Assembly (NCBI GenBank): GCA_037178975.1
Contig: JASJZH010000005.1
Location: 3,906,001 to 3,970,000 of the forward strand
Origin: Oscheius tipulae
Taxonomy: Eukaryota > Nematoda > Chromadorea > Rhabditida > Rhabditidae
Length of the DNA stretch: 64,000 bases
Reading direction: 5' to 3'
The notes below the pieces were generated by a model that was given only the letters and a program-made list of their open reading frames with translations, was not told the DNA's origin and made no database searches. The translations under genes were made by a program, and so were the position numbers. How positions within the stretch are numbered: position 1 is the first letter of the stretch; each line of letters begins with the position of its first letter. Of this stretch, positions 28,645 to 40,805 are shown piece by piece.

Positions 28645-28900
28645 TATAAATCGCGTAGTGTAACGAAACTTTTTTTTCGACTCAGACCCTATGGATGGTA
28701 TATGTAGGTAGTACTCAACGAGTGTTATCGATACATACCAAAATTAGCCTAAAATATTCACTAGCTGAGGTGCGACGGGCGAAACTTGCCAAAAAATCGG
28801 GGGGAAAAATGATCGAATTTCGGGTTCTGAGTGGTATAATCTTGTAGAGCTCAACGAGTACAATAACGAGTTCAACAAAGATCTGAAAATTAATTATTCG
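28645..28900 (+). repeat. Long module, copy 2
   Basis: Same order of motifs as copy 1 with scattered substitutions. It lies about 2.29 kb downstream of copy 1. Confidence 0.8.
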
Positions 28901-30604
28901 TTGCCGAGCTACAGCGATTTGTAAATCAAAATTTTGACTTTTCGTTTAAATTTCCCGCCAAAATTTTGAAAGTACGCAAAAACGCGTCAATGACATTTTC
29001 TTCGCGACGAGCAAGTAGTTTTTTACGTATTTTTTTCGCTACTTTTGATATAAACAGACAGCGAGCCAGCCTGAGAGTGAATGATCAGAAACTAATTTTT
29101 CAATCAAACGCCACTTATCCATATATCCGCCTTTGCCTATCGCTAATTTTGACTCAATCAAACAGCGAGGGCGGCTGCCGCTTATCCCTATCCACCTATT
29201 AGGTTCTAAGTAGTATAATATTGTAGAGCTCGACGAGTACAATAAGGAGTTGAACAAGATCCGTTAAAAAAAAGTCCATCGACGAATTATAGCGCTTTGA
29301 AAGTTGAAATCTTCATTTTTAACGTTTAAATATCTCGCCAAAATTTGAAAATTAAGCAAAAGTGCGTCAATGGAGTTTTCGATGCGATGAGCAATTATTT
29401 TTACGTACCTTTCGCTACTTTTGATGCAAACAGACAGCGAGGACGGCTACTGAAGGCAGCCAGCCTGAGGGTGTATGGTTCTGCCGCTTTGGAACATCCA
29501 AAATCCCCAATCTCAGTACAGCAGCCTATCCCTATGTACCTATCTCTACATCCATCTATGCCTATCCCTAATTTTGACTCAAACAGACAGCGAGAACGGC
29601 TGCCGAAGGCATCCAGCCCGAGGGTGTATGGCTGTACCGCCTAAGATCATCAGAAACTATAATTTCTCGAACAAACGCTTATCTCTATCCAGTTATCCTT
29701 AAATCCCCCTATCCCTATCGTTAAATTTGACTTAAATAAGCAGCGAAGAGGGCAGGCAACCCGAGAGTGTATGGCTATACTGCCTTGGAACATCGGAAAC
29801 ACCATAATATCAGAAACAACCGTCTATTCTTACATCTGGCTATCTCTATAGCTAATTTTAATTCAAACCGTTTATCTCTGTACACCTACTGGGTTCGAAG
29901 TGGTATTCTTGTAGAGCTCGACGAGTACAGTAACGAGTTTAACAAAAATCCGATTAAAAAAATCTATCGCCGGGTTACAACGTATTGAAATTTGAAATTT
30001 TGATTTTAACGTTTGACTTTTGACTTTTGAACTTTTGACCTATATTTGAAAAGTACGCAAAAGTGCGACAATGAACTTATTGCGACGAGTTTTTACGTGC
30101 TTTTCGCTACCTTTGGTACAAACAGACAGGGAGGGCGGCTGCTGAAGGCAGCCAGCCTGAGACTGCATGGTTCTATCGCCTAAGAACATCAGAAAGTCTC
30201 AAAAGTATCAGAAAAAACCCCTATTCGCTTATCTCCAGATCCGTTTATGACTAATTTTGACTCAAATAAGCAGCGAGAACGGCAACCAGCTTGAGGGTGT
30301 ATGGTTCTGCCGCCTTAGGACGTCGAAAACTCCATAATATCAGAAACAACCGCCTATCCCTCACTGCTGAGCTACAGCGATTTGAAAATGAAAATTATGA
30401 TTATTTCGTTTGAATTTCCCGCCAAAATTAGAAAAGTGCATTAATGACATTTTCGATGCGACGAGCAGGTATTTTTACGTACTCTTCGTTAATTTCGACT
30501 GAAACAAGCGGCGAGGGCAGCCCGAGGGTGTATGGCTCTAACGCCTAAGATCATCAGAAACCTCATAATATCAGAAACAACCGCCTAACCCTAGTCTAAA
30601 ATAA

Positions 30605-30870
30605 AATTATAAAGGGCGTAGTGTCACGAAACGTTTTTTTCGAACCAGACCTTATAGATGGTATATGTAGATAGTACTCAACGAGTGTTATCGATACATA
30701 CTAATAATACCCGAAAAATACTAACTAGCCGAGGCACGACGGGTAAAACTTCCCAAAAAATCGGGGGGAAAAATTATCGAATTTCGGGTTCTGAGTGGTA
30801 TAATCTTGTAGAGCTCAAAGAGTACAATAACAAGTTCACTAATAATCCGAAAAAAAATAATTCACTGCTG
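30605..30870 (+). repeat. Long module, copy 3
   Basis: The best match to copy 1, about 1.96 kb after copy 2. The array stops about 100 bp later, where the transposon block begins. Confidence 0.8.
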
Positions 30871-30975
30871 AGGTATAGCGCTGTGAAAATGAAAATTTTG
30901 TTCTAAACTTTTAAATTCCCGCCAAAATATGAAAAGAGTACGTAAATGACATTTTCGATGCGACGAGCAATTCTT

Positions 30976-31467
30976 CAGCAACTAACTATGTGTTTTTTTC
31001 TGTTTGTCTCTGGGTTTTTTGTACTTGTTCAGAGCTGAAATCGCAATAAAGAAAAATGAAAAGCGCCCAACAGTCAACAAAGCTCAGTGAAAACCATTTC
31101 ATTCTTGTTTATTTGGAAAAACTAAAGACTAAATGGCTTAAAAAGAAATTGTCTCCGTAAGGTATGCACCCATACCTTTTCGACTTCGCTGACGAGGTAT
31201 ATACGGTCAAGTCGCAGAAGTTTGTCTTCAGGGAATTCCTCGCTCGCAGTTGGAACCCTGCCAATGGTCTCTATCGCCCTCTGAGGATCTTCTGCAGCAA
31301 ATCTGGCTGTCGAACCCGGATAAAGTAAAAATTAAAAAAATCATTCACTTCACACCGTTTGATCTAAGGCCGTTGGCAGCCTTCTCATATTCGAACCCTA
31401 TGAGGCCCAAGTCTTTGGTATATGGAGTAGTCAATGGAAACTCTTGTGTGCACCTTAGATAATTATA
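30976..31467. other. Spacer between repeat array and Tc3-like element
   Basis: Unlike the array. It may be the left end of the Helitron that resumes after the Tc3-like element, but I found no clear Helitron terminus. One 70-codon open frame (31250-31462) is not convincing. Confidence 0.35.
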
Positions 31468-31677
31468 CAGTGCGCGTCATAACTATAAAGGCACCCCAGT
31501 TTTTAGCTGTGGAGCCAAAACTACGCATTTTAAAAAAAATCTGACAATGCCATCTTTTTCTACGGTATTCAAAACCCTTGTAAAAAAATCTACAGACCCA
31601 TCGGATTATCCTTCTGCCCTAGATAAACAAAAAGGTCTCGACGTGTCGAATTCAGAAGCGTCAAAACTATAAAGGCA
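31468..31677 (+). repeat. Tc3-like terminal inverted repeat, left
   Basis: 210 bp beginning CAGTGCGCGTCATAAC. It mirrors 32855-33064. Confidence 0.9.
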
Positions 31678-31718
31678 CTAACAAAACAATTCATATAAAT
31701 AGCTTAACTTTAAATGTT

Positions 31719-32741
31719 TCAGTAGTCGGTGGCTCTTCCGTTGCGGGAGATCAACTGGAACAGACGGCTGTTCATCGAGAGAGAAAGATTCTTCAAAACA
31801 ATGGGGTTCAGGGTCCTCCAGGCGATAAGAATGGCATTCTTCAGCTCCTGTACAGTTGAGAACTGCTTGCCGCTCTTGTAGACCTCTCTGACGAGAATTC
31901 CCCAGAGATTTTCAATCGGATTGAGATCGGGAGAACAGGCGGGCCACGGCATAGTGTTGACGTTGTTGCTTTGCAGCCAGAGCCTAGTGGAGTTGGATGA
32001 ATGGATCGGCGCATTATCATGTTGAAACGTCATCTGCGGATTGGCATGGAGGTAAGGAAGCAGGTTGTTCTGGAGCACATCTTGATAGTCGAGGCTATTC
32101 ATCCTGCTGGTAACAAACTCGAGCGAGACAGTACCGTCGTGTGAGTATGCCGCCCAGACCATAACCGAAGCGCCACCAAAATTTCTCTTCGAGAAATAAA
32201 CCGGGTCCTTCCTCAAGTCGCGCCAATACGATGTATTCCCATCCGGACCGTCAAGATTCCACTTTTTTTCGTCGGAGAAGATGACCTATAGAAGCTATGA
32301 AAACAAAAATTTAGATTTACTCACTTTAGTCCAATCAGTGTTGAAGTGGTTTCTCGCAAAGGTCATCCTATCAGCAATGTGACGAGGGAGAAGTCGGGGA
32401 GCAGACTTCATCTTCTGTCTGGTCAAATGAGCATTCCTGTGAATGGAGCGGAGAACAGTGCTGTTCGAAACACTGAGACGGAGATCGGATTTCAGGAGAG
32501 CAGTGGTCACTCTTTTGTTGGAGACAGTTCGAGCGATCATTCGCTCGTCCCTGATTGTCAGCTTTCTTGGTCTTCCTCCTCTGTTTTTAGCTCCATAGCC
32601 AACAGGATCCTTGCGATAATTGTCCACCACGGTAGGAGAACGTCCAATGGTAGTAGCTATGGCCCTGTTGCTCAATCCTTGACCAGCAAGGACGTCAACC
32701 TGTCCCCTCTCTACATCCGTTAGGCGGGCTCCTAGAGGCAT
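31719..32741 (-). CDS. Tc3-like transposase (DD34E), one 39-bp intron
   Basis: Cut-and-paste transposase acting on the 210-bp arms. From MPLGARLTDVERGQVDV the N-terminal helix-turn-helix region (LSNRAIATTIGRS) leads to GGRPRKLTIRDERMIAR and the second DNA-binding segment (TTALLKSDLRLSVSNSTVLR). A 39-bp intron (about 32287-32325) joins FNTDWTKV to IFSDEKKWNLDGPDG, carrying the first catalytic D. YWRDLRKDPVYFSKRNFGG follows, then QHDNAPIH with the second D and SPDLNPIENLWG with the E, 34 residues later. The stop is near 31719. Length and motif order match Tc3 transposase, and no frame break is visible, so it may be functional. An upstream in-frame methionine exists at 32813; the chosen start aligns with the family. 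Confidence 0.9.
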
Positions 32742-32854
32742 CACAAAGGTATTCGGAGATGAGCAGGTGTTGAACGAGTGCCAGAAGCAACTTTTCCATT
32801 CTTTTATACGCATGATTTAACATGTCTCGATAAGTAAAAACTCTAAAGACCGTC

Positions 32855-33064
32855 TGCCTTTATAGTTTTGACGCTTCTGAATTCGACACGTCGAGACCTT
32901 TTTGTTTATCTAGGGCAGAAGGATAATCCGATGGGTCTGTAGATTTTTTTACAAGGGTTTTGAATACCGTAGAAAAAGATGGCATTGTCAGATTTTTTTT
33001 AAAATGCGTAGTTTTGGCTCCACAGCTAAAAACTGGGGTGCCTTTATAGTTATGACGCGCACTG
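32855..33064 (-). repeat. Tc3-like terminal inverted repeat, right
   Basis: Reverse complement of the left arm with no obvious mismatch in the parts compared. It ends GACGCGCACTG before TA. Confidence 0.9.
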
Positions 33065-33428
33065 TAGTATATCACAAGAAGCGAAAATCATGCGCGGTCA
33101 GTTGCTGAAAATTCAATATCTCATAAAAAAAGAAGGTAGTTTGAGAGTCGACGTTGTTGAAAAAGTATTCAGGTGAGCATCAAATCCTGAAGGTCTGCCA
33201 CATTGAGAATTATGAATTGATTGAAGAGGTTGCCCCCCTCACATACGAGGATCCCACGTTCATTTAGAGTAAAACGATATTGGTCTTTCGTGTTGTACAT
33301 ATTTGGGGTCTGTTTTTCCGATAAAAACTATTCATCCTTATTGTAACAAAAGATGAAAAACGTTGTATCTCGAAATATACTTTTTTTATTAACAGACATA
33401 TTTTTCTAATTTTAGTTTAGGTCAAACA

Positions 33429-36400
33429 ATGCCAAAAAAGAATAGTGATACTGATGAAGAATGGCTTCCGCTTTCTTCAAAACATCACAAAAAATGCCAA
33501 ACTTGTGCTAAGATTTCCAAGTCTAGCAAAAACCCGGCTCCTAAAAAAAATCGCAAACCTCCAGTCCGCAAGAGTTCGAGACCCCGCCTTTTTACATCCA
33601 AAAATGGTTCGCTTCAATATATTTTGCTATTTTTACTTTTTTTTAGATGTTGAACCTAATTCAGAAAACTCCGAATCTTCGCAAACAGACGAAGAAAATG
33701 ACCCAGACTATATTCAACCTAAAGCAACATCCTACTTCAAAGCTTATCGCGAAAAAAATGCTGATTCTGATAACCCAAAAAGGGTTAGAAAATATCGGGA
33801 AGCAAATATAGAACGCACACAAAGCATCGTTCTCGAGAAAACAGGTTTTTTTAAATCTATAAAATCTATAAAAATATTCGATTTAGCTATCTCAAATCCA
33901 AGCTTTATTGGAAAGATGACCAAAATTTGCCCTTATTGTTTTGCTGAACATTTTGAGTCTTCACCGGTCAGCTGTTGTCAAAATGGAAAGGTTTTTGTCA
34001 AACCGTGGCCGAAAATGCCTCAATACCTGAAACAGCTGATGACCAGCAATTCCGAATTCAAACGTAATATCTTACGCTACAACTGCTGCTTTAGCTTTGC
34101 ATCTATCCAATATACCACAGTTCCTTCGGCAAAATTTGGACAACAAGTAAAATACATTGAGTTTTCTGGGTACAACAGTTTTTAGGTAGCAAAAAGTCGA
34201 GGTCACATATATCATTTTGCATCGGCAACCCTGCCTTTGGACGAAAACAAACCAAGATTCGGAAATTATTACATTTTTGATGCTCAAAGAGCTGCAGAAA
34301 AACGAGCAGAACAAGATATTTTTTCCGACCTCGATCAAAACGTAATTTTGTTCTAGGTCAAAACTGATTGAAACTTTAGATTGTCTACGTACTCTCAACG
34401 TTGATTGAGGAGAATAATCCACATACTGCCTTTTATCGGAAAATGGGAAAACTTCTAGAGAAAAAGAGCAAAAAGGGCGAGCCGGTTGATGAACTCCGTT
34501 TTCGAATCATTGACGCTCGAACTGTGAAAAAAGAAGAAATTCAAGTAAAACTTTGCTTTCACAGTCACTCCCAAATCTTTAGCAGCATCCAAGCACCTAT
34601 GTTGTTCCTCAAAATAATGAGTTTGTTGCTGTGTTTTTTGATGCCAATCGCGAACAAGATATCAAACTGCCCGGTCTCAATATCTACACTCATCGCTCAG
34701 ATGTCCCAATGCCTTTGTTTTCGTGGGACTCTCGAATCGAGTCTCTGCTACGCCATTTTATTTCCGAGAGGCGAACCAGGTTACACTAGGCAGGCTTTCC
34801 CCTACTATCATAATCGTGAAACACCTTATCTGGCACGCCTGAAAGAGATTCAAAAACAGTGTCCTGAAAAGGCCAAACTTTGGGACATAAACTACACTAA
34901 AGATGACGTTCTCTTTCAACAACAGTAAGAAATTTTGTTGCTTTGATTTATGGTTTTTAGGATATTTGAGACTTTGAAAGAAAAACAAAGCAAATCATGT
35001 AATGACTATGATCAACAACTCAGTGGATATAATTCTGACATTCCTTATTTGCAGAATAACGGAATAGAGTCAGACATTGTACTTGAAGAAAGAAAAGGCA
35101 ATATTTATCCAGTTAGAACTAGGAAAGGAAAAGAGGGGAAAATTATCTGGATGCCAGATGTGGAGGTTAGAACTTTTATGTAGCTAGCTGTAATTTGAGT
35201 CATTTTAGTGTGTGGAAAATAACGAAGAGTTCCCAGGTAGTCGACTCATAGAACTGAATACAGAATCAAAAGAAGATGAGTACCCAATTGGCGAACAATC
35301 AAACGAAAATCTTGTGACATCCGAAGACGAGAAAATCCTTGATTACGAAAGTTCTTGCCCAACTTCAACCCAACTTTTAGTTGAAACCGATCCAGACCCG
35401 TATACGGAAGCCGTCAAAATGCAAAAAGAAGAAACGGTTTGAACTGCTTCTGAAACAAATGAGCTTTCCAATTTCAGAAACATAAAGATCACGTTTCTTT
35501 GCGAGAATATGCTCTGTATCAGTTGCAACAGCGTTACAAGCAAGATAATCGAATTCACAATGCAGGAAAATTAGGTCAACTGTATACGATTGATCTCTAC
35601 ACCCGAATTATGGATCAGAGAGCCAGTGCTAGACGTCAACATAACGTACAGTACACTACGTCTACCCGAAAAGAACTACTCATGGCTATTCAAAATCGGG
35701 CTAACAAGTACGGACGCAAAATTGGATGCATAGCCACAGTACCAGTTACTGTTCCAGGATCTCCACGATACTTACAGAAAAAGTATGAGGACGCTATTGC
35801 AATGTCTAACCAGCTCGGTCATGCAGACCTTTTCGTCACTTATACATGTAATGTCAAATGGCGAGAAATCAAAGTAATTTTTTCCCATTTTTTAAAATTT
35901 TGTTTTAAGGAAAATTTGAAAAAAGGGCAAAGTTGGGCTGATAGACCGGAGCTAATTGCCGAAGTTTTCGAACTAAAACTCAAAGCTTTTCTCGAAAGGT
36001 TATGCGGGCAGCAAGCAACTCAAAGAAAACGTGGAAAACCTGGTAGAATTGACTTCTTTTCTTCTCTTACAAACAATGATTTGAGGCATTTTTGGAATGG
36101 TAAAATGGTTCGCCTACTCTATCGAGTTCCAAGCACGCGGTCCTCCTCACGCGCACATAATAGTCTCACTCGTGGAGCACGTTACAACAGCCGAACAAGT
36201 TGACCGCATCTGCCAAGCCTATTTCCCAAAAATGGATCCTCATAGCAGAGCGGAAAAACAAGAAAAAGTTAAAAGATTGCGCGACTTAGTCGAGCAATTC
36301 ATGACGCATAGACCCTGTGAAGGAGACGAAAATGTAAGATGCTTTTGGTTTAAATCACTTTTGTTTCACAGGCATATTGTCGACAAAATATCAAAAAGAC

Positions 36401-39400
36401 TGCTCCCCAGTGCAAAAAACATTTTCCTCAAGAATATTCCGATCACACCCATTACAACGATCGAGACTACCCAGTCAAGAGACGTCCAGATAACGGCGAG
36501 GGATTCTCTTTGAAAAATTCATCTGGGAAAGAAGTCTGGGCTGACAACAGATACGTCGTCACGACAAATTTTGACCTCTTATCCGAATTCGAATGTCATA
36601 TTTGCATCGAAGTCATTTCACAGATAAGGGTATTCAAGTATCTGTTTAAGTACATTTATAAGGTGCCTATATTTTCTTAATTTTGGCAACAAAACGTTTT
36701 AGGGATATGACAGAGTGATAATCGAATCAATCAGTAATTTGGGAGGAATGGATGTAAAGGCTGACATGACTACAACCGGCCATATTTTCCACTCTGTCAG
36801 TTCTCACATGTCCCAAGGAGTCCTTAAAAGGCGAAACGCAGAGGCTGTGAAAATGTTATCTCTTAATGGCGTTTCAGCGTAAAAAATTTAAGTAAATTTG
36901 CCTAAAAATTGGGTTTAGAACGGACGAAAACAAAAATCCAATGCTCGTGTACGATGAAAATCATCTCATCGAAGATCAAAGAGAGTTGACAGCATGTGAA
37001 GCGGCATGGGAAATAACCAATTTTCCACGAGCTCATGCTACTCACACTGTCGAGACTCTCTTTGTCCATGCTCCTCACGAAGAGCCGATACACATTTTAG
37101 AAGGTGAAGAAGAAGAAATGTATGAGAAGGCCCAAGAAAACCAAGTTACCAGCCGTCTCAAAGCCTGGTTTGAGCTCAACAAAAGTGACGAGTCTGCCAA
37201 GAATCTGCATTATCAAGAGCTCCCCAAGTATTATATCTACCAAAAAGATCACTGGAGAAAACGACAGAGAAATTTGAGTCAGTATATTCTCGGCACTGTC
37301 AAATCAGTTCATCCCCGAAATGTTGAGCAATTCGCTATTCGATTACTGGCCACTACTCGAAAAGGAGTTACCTCTTTTGACGATTTGAGAACTGTGGACG
37401 GTGAAATATGTGATACTTTTGTTTCTGCCGCTAAGGTATCTTCTGGCAAACTTCCAGTTCAAATTTGAATTCTAGAAACTGAAACTTATGACTGATCAAC
37501 AAGAATGGCATGACGCTATAGCCGAAGCAGCTGAATTCCAAAAACCTCCGGCTATAAGACGCCTCTTCAGCTCAATCCTTCTCTATTGTGCTGTATTGGA
37601 TCCAAAAGACCTTTGGGAAAAACAGAAAGAACACTGTTATGAAGCGAGACCAGATTGGTCTGACGAACGAAAAGAAGCCCAGGCTCTCTATCATATCGGC
37701 AAAACCTTAGAGTATCACGGAACGAGTTTGAGTCGTCTCAACTTGCCAGGTTTCTTTTTAAAAAAGGTTATTATTAAGCCCAATTTTTAGAAATTAGACG
37801 AAAACATTTGCCAGAAAATGTCGAAGAGTATAGTGATGCTTTTGAAGACCAAACTACCCCAGCAATAGCTACTCAAATAGCTCAAAACAACGTAATCTTT
37901 CCATCTATTGTTTGCTTTTAAAAACAATTCAGCGCCTCAATGCTGACCAAAGACGTGTTTTTGAAACAATTTCGGAGTCAGTTATGAACCAAAAAAGACA
38001 GAGTTTCTTTATAAATGGAGCCGGAGGGACAGGCAAAACGTTTGTCTACAAAGCACTCTACTATTATTTCCGATCGAAAGGCCTAAAAGTAACCATTTTT
38101 GTACAAATCTATTAAAATTTTATAGGTTTTGGCATGTGCACACACAGGTGTAGCAGCAATTTTACTCCCTTTTGGTCAAACAGCTCACCGAGCTTTCCAT
38201 ATTCCTCTATTGACAGAAGAAAGCATGCACTGCAAAGTGAAGCTCGAATCATCAAATGGTAAAAAGAAGTTTTTCCAAATTAGTTGACTTTTAGCACAAT
38301 ATCTTCATGACGTAGATGTAGTTCTGTGGGACGAGGCCCCTATGACTGACAGACGAACTTTGCAATCAGTTCACGAGTTGTTTATCAACATTCACGTAAA
38401 TGACCCAGCCGCTTGTGGCAAACCATTTGCTGGAATTCCATTCGTTTTCGGCGGAGACTTTCGTCAAACTCTTCCTGTCGTTTTAGGAGTAAAAGGAGCA
38501 GAAGTGTTGAATTACAGTTTGCTCAGAAGTGACTTATGGAACAAGCTGACAGTTTGTACACTTTTTAATCATGTCAAAAAGGTTACTTTAGGTCTGTCAT
38601 CTTAAAGTGAATGTTCGCGCTCAATCTGACCCAAAATACTCGGAATTTCTGACAAAAATAAGTGACGGCACATCAAATATTGATCAAAATCTTCGCGAAA
38701 CGGATCAAGAAGTAGATTTACCTCAAAATATCATCGCGAACTCGGAAGAAGAATTGATTACTGAGCTTTTCGGCAAAAAAAACGATCCAAACAAAAAGAT
38801 TGCTAATCGCGAACTCGTCGAAAGTACCTCAATAATGACAGTCGATAATCGTAAAGCTTTCCTTCTCAACGACAAGGTTCAAAACTTTTAGTTTCCAAAA
38901 ACACAGATCTGTTTAGATTCTTAGTATTCTTGATGGAGAAACAGTCGAATACAAAAGTATCGACGAGTACGATTCGGACAAGGGTTTTGAAAATTTGGAT
39001 CCAGACATCTACAATACAATTACCCCCTCCGGAATGCCTTTGCATAATCTTCGTCTAAAAGTTGGGGCTGTGGTCATTCTTTTAGTTAACTTGAATGTCT
39101 CCAAGGGTCTTGTAAACGGAACTAGACTAATCATAACGAAACTGGGCAAAAACGTTAGTTTTTTTAGATATTGTAAACTAAAATATCGTTTTAAAGATTA
39201 TTCTCGCTGATCCAGTAACGAACGATTCCATTTCTCACACACAAAAAACATGATCCCGTCATCTTACACAGAATGCGAATGTCTACTACGAGCGCTCCAT
39301 CACGAGAACTAGCATTCGTACGCTGGCAGTATGTTTTTCTATTTTTTTGAAGCTCCCAACTAAGATTATCGTTGAAAAATTAGTCTTTTACAGCTTTCCC

Positions 39401-39616
39401 CTCAGACTAGCCTATGCGATTACCTGTAACAAAGCCCAAGGGCAAACCCTCAAACACGCCGGACTGATTCTTAGGACGCCATGTTTTGCCCACGGCCAAT
39501 TATATGTTGCGCTCAGTAGAGTTCGAAAAGCCGAAGACATCAAGGTCTACATCGCCAACTCGGAAAAACCTAACAGAACCATTAATGTTGTTCATAGAAA
39601 TGCGGTTATTGATTAA
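33429..39616 (+). CDS. Helitron RepHel protein (rolling-circle Rep plus PIF1-type helicase), multi-exon
   Basis: The replication and transposition protein of a Helitron. The N-terminal exons encode a basic and acidic leader, then the Helitron zinc-binding region (KICPYCFAEHFESSPVSCC, about 33930-33985). The Rep domain has GSPRYLQKKYEDAIAMSNQL and DLFVTYTCNVKW. The HUH motif GPPHAHI has H-A-H at 36148-36156, and the two-tyrosine motif KYLFKYIYKG is at about 36636-36665. The helicase begins LNADQRRVFETI and has Walker A GAGGTGKT (38017-38040), Walker B VLWDEAPM (about 38320) and FGGDFRQTLPVV. It closes with AYAITCNKAQGQTLKHAGLI and LYVALSRVRKAEDIKVYI; stop at 39616. More than ten AT-rich introns of about 35-50 bp interrupt it. 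All signature motifs are kept, but I did not check every join for frame, and no Helitron ends were identified. Confidence 0.88.
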
Positions 39617-40044
39617 GTTTATGGTTTCTATTGGCATAAATCTACAATAAAATTTGGTCTTTTGGGAATTAAAGCTGCAATTATAGACATTTCTGAGTGT
39701 TTAGACATCTTGTTTGGCAAAAGGCTGGTTGTTTTGCTGAATTTTGACTTTTTTGTGTGAAAAAGAAACAGTCAAAAGCAGGCATCAGGCAGAAAAAAAA
39801 CTAACTTGATATAATCGCTTTTCGTACCCGTGTGGGGGAACGGGTACTCCTAAAAATTAGACATTTATCTTGAGAAAAAAGAACTACTTACTCTCTTCTT
39901 TGTTCTCCGACGTTATTTCGCAACAAAAAAAAACAAATATAAAAAAAAGGTATTGAGAAAAGGAAAGAACCATTGGAAAACTATAGAGATAACCTTCACT
40001 ACAACAAAACTAGCAAAAAAAAAAAGACGAGCCAATTAGCTAGC
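39617..40044. other. AT-rich tail downstream of Helitron gene
   Basis: Poly-A runs and CTAGC motifs (TTAGCTAGC near 40037) could mark the 3' end of the Helitron, which normally ends in CTRR after a hairpin. This is not proven. Confidence 0.35.
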
Positions 40045-40447
40045 AAAAAAAAGTACGTAAATGTGCGTCAATGACATTTTCAATGCGACGAGCAATTATT
40101 TTTACGTACTCTTCGCTAACTTCCACTAAAGCAAGCAGCGAGCACGAGGGTGTATGGCTCTAACGACTAAGATCATCAGAGACTTCATAATATCAGAAAC
40201 AACCGCCTATCCCTCACTGCTGAGCTACAGCCATTTGAAAATAAAAATTATGATTATTTCGTTTGAATTTCCCGCCAAAATTAGGAAAGTGCATTAATGA
40301 CATTTTCGATGCGACGAGCAGGTATTTTTATGTACTTTTCGCTAATTTCGACTGAAACAAGCGGCGAGGGCAGCCCGAGGGTGCATGGTTCTGACGCCTA
40401 AGATCATTAGAAACCTCATAATATCAGAAACAACCGCCTACCCCTAG
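40045..40447. repeat. Continuation of the hairpin-module repeat array
   Basis: It resumes the array interrupted at about 30975, with AAGTACGTAAATG, TGCGACGAGCAATT, the GCCCGAGGGTG core and AATATCAGAAACAACCGCCTA. About 50 bp of the array unit is present on both sides of the transposon block. Confidence 0.8.
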
Positions 40448-40805
40448 TCTTACTTATACTTATGCAGAACATGTAACAAACAAAAAAGGTTTATATGGGG
40501 TTCATATGGAAGCTCCAGCTATAAAAGGTAACGATCGCTATTGGGAAATGTAGCGGATACTCTTATAAACTATATTTGTATAACTACGCGAAAAATTTTT
40601 TTTACTATATGACGTTCTTTTTAACAACAGGCGTAACGATGATTCCACAAAGACATATGGAGAGCTTGAAACAAACATTTTGCCAACAGTGACAATGGTT
40701 GGAGTTCGAATCCTTCAGATAGCATGAAAAACTGTCTCATTGACAGCGATAATTGTGCCGGGAGACCACTCGAAAGCCGGTCGTCAGTCTACTGCCAATG
40801 CCTCT
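40448..40805. other. Unassigned spacer
   Basis: No gene. GGAGTTCGAATCC near 40700 resembles a tRNA B box, but no tRNA fold surrounds it. Confidence 0.4.

Larger units (their letters stand above)
26341..30975. repeat. Higher-order repeat array with GC-rich hairpin modules
   Basis: A 4.6-kb field built from a few modules used repeatedly. One GC-rich core (ACAGACAGCGAGGGCGGCTG followed by AAGGCAGCCAGCCCGAGGGTG) recurs about every 120-450 bp and contains the inverted repeat GGCTGCC GAA GGCAGCC. A longer module (GTAGTGTCACGAAACG through GAGCTCAACGAGTACA) occurs at about 26353-26620, 28645-28900 and 30605-30870. Another block near 27590-27960 is almost repeated at 29765-30150. These spacings give a higher-order period of about 2.0-2.3 kb. 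No conserved open frame runs through it. Confidence 0.85.
31468..33064 (-). mobile_element. Tc3-like DNA transposon with 210-bp terminal inverted repeats
   Basis: The element is 1,597 bp and flanked by TA (31466-31467 and 33065-33066), as for Tc1/mariner target duplications. Arms 31468-31677 and 32855-33064 are near-identical inverted copies. Each arm carries an outer GCGTCATAACTATAAAGGCA and an inner GCGTCAAAACTATAAAGGCA, matching the two-binding-site design known for Tc3. The transposase lies on the minus strand between the arms. Confidence 0.92.

Noticed and set aside
26341-30975. Possible CRISPR array
   Set aside because: Repeat units are long, variable and irregularly spaced, in a eukaryotic context with no cas genes.
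40690-40710. tRNA B-box-like GGAGTTCGAATCC
   Set aside because: No A box, acceptor stem or cloverleaf can be drawn around it.
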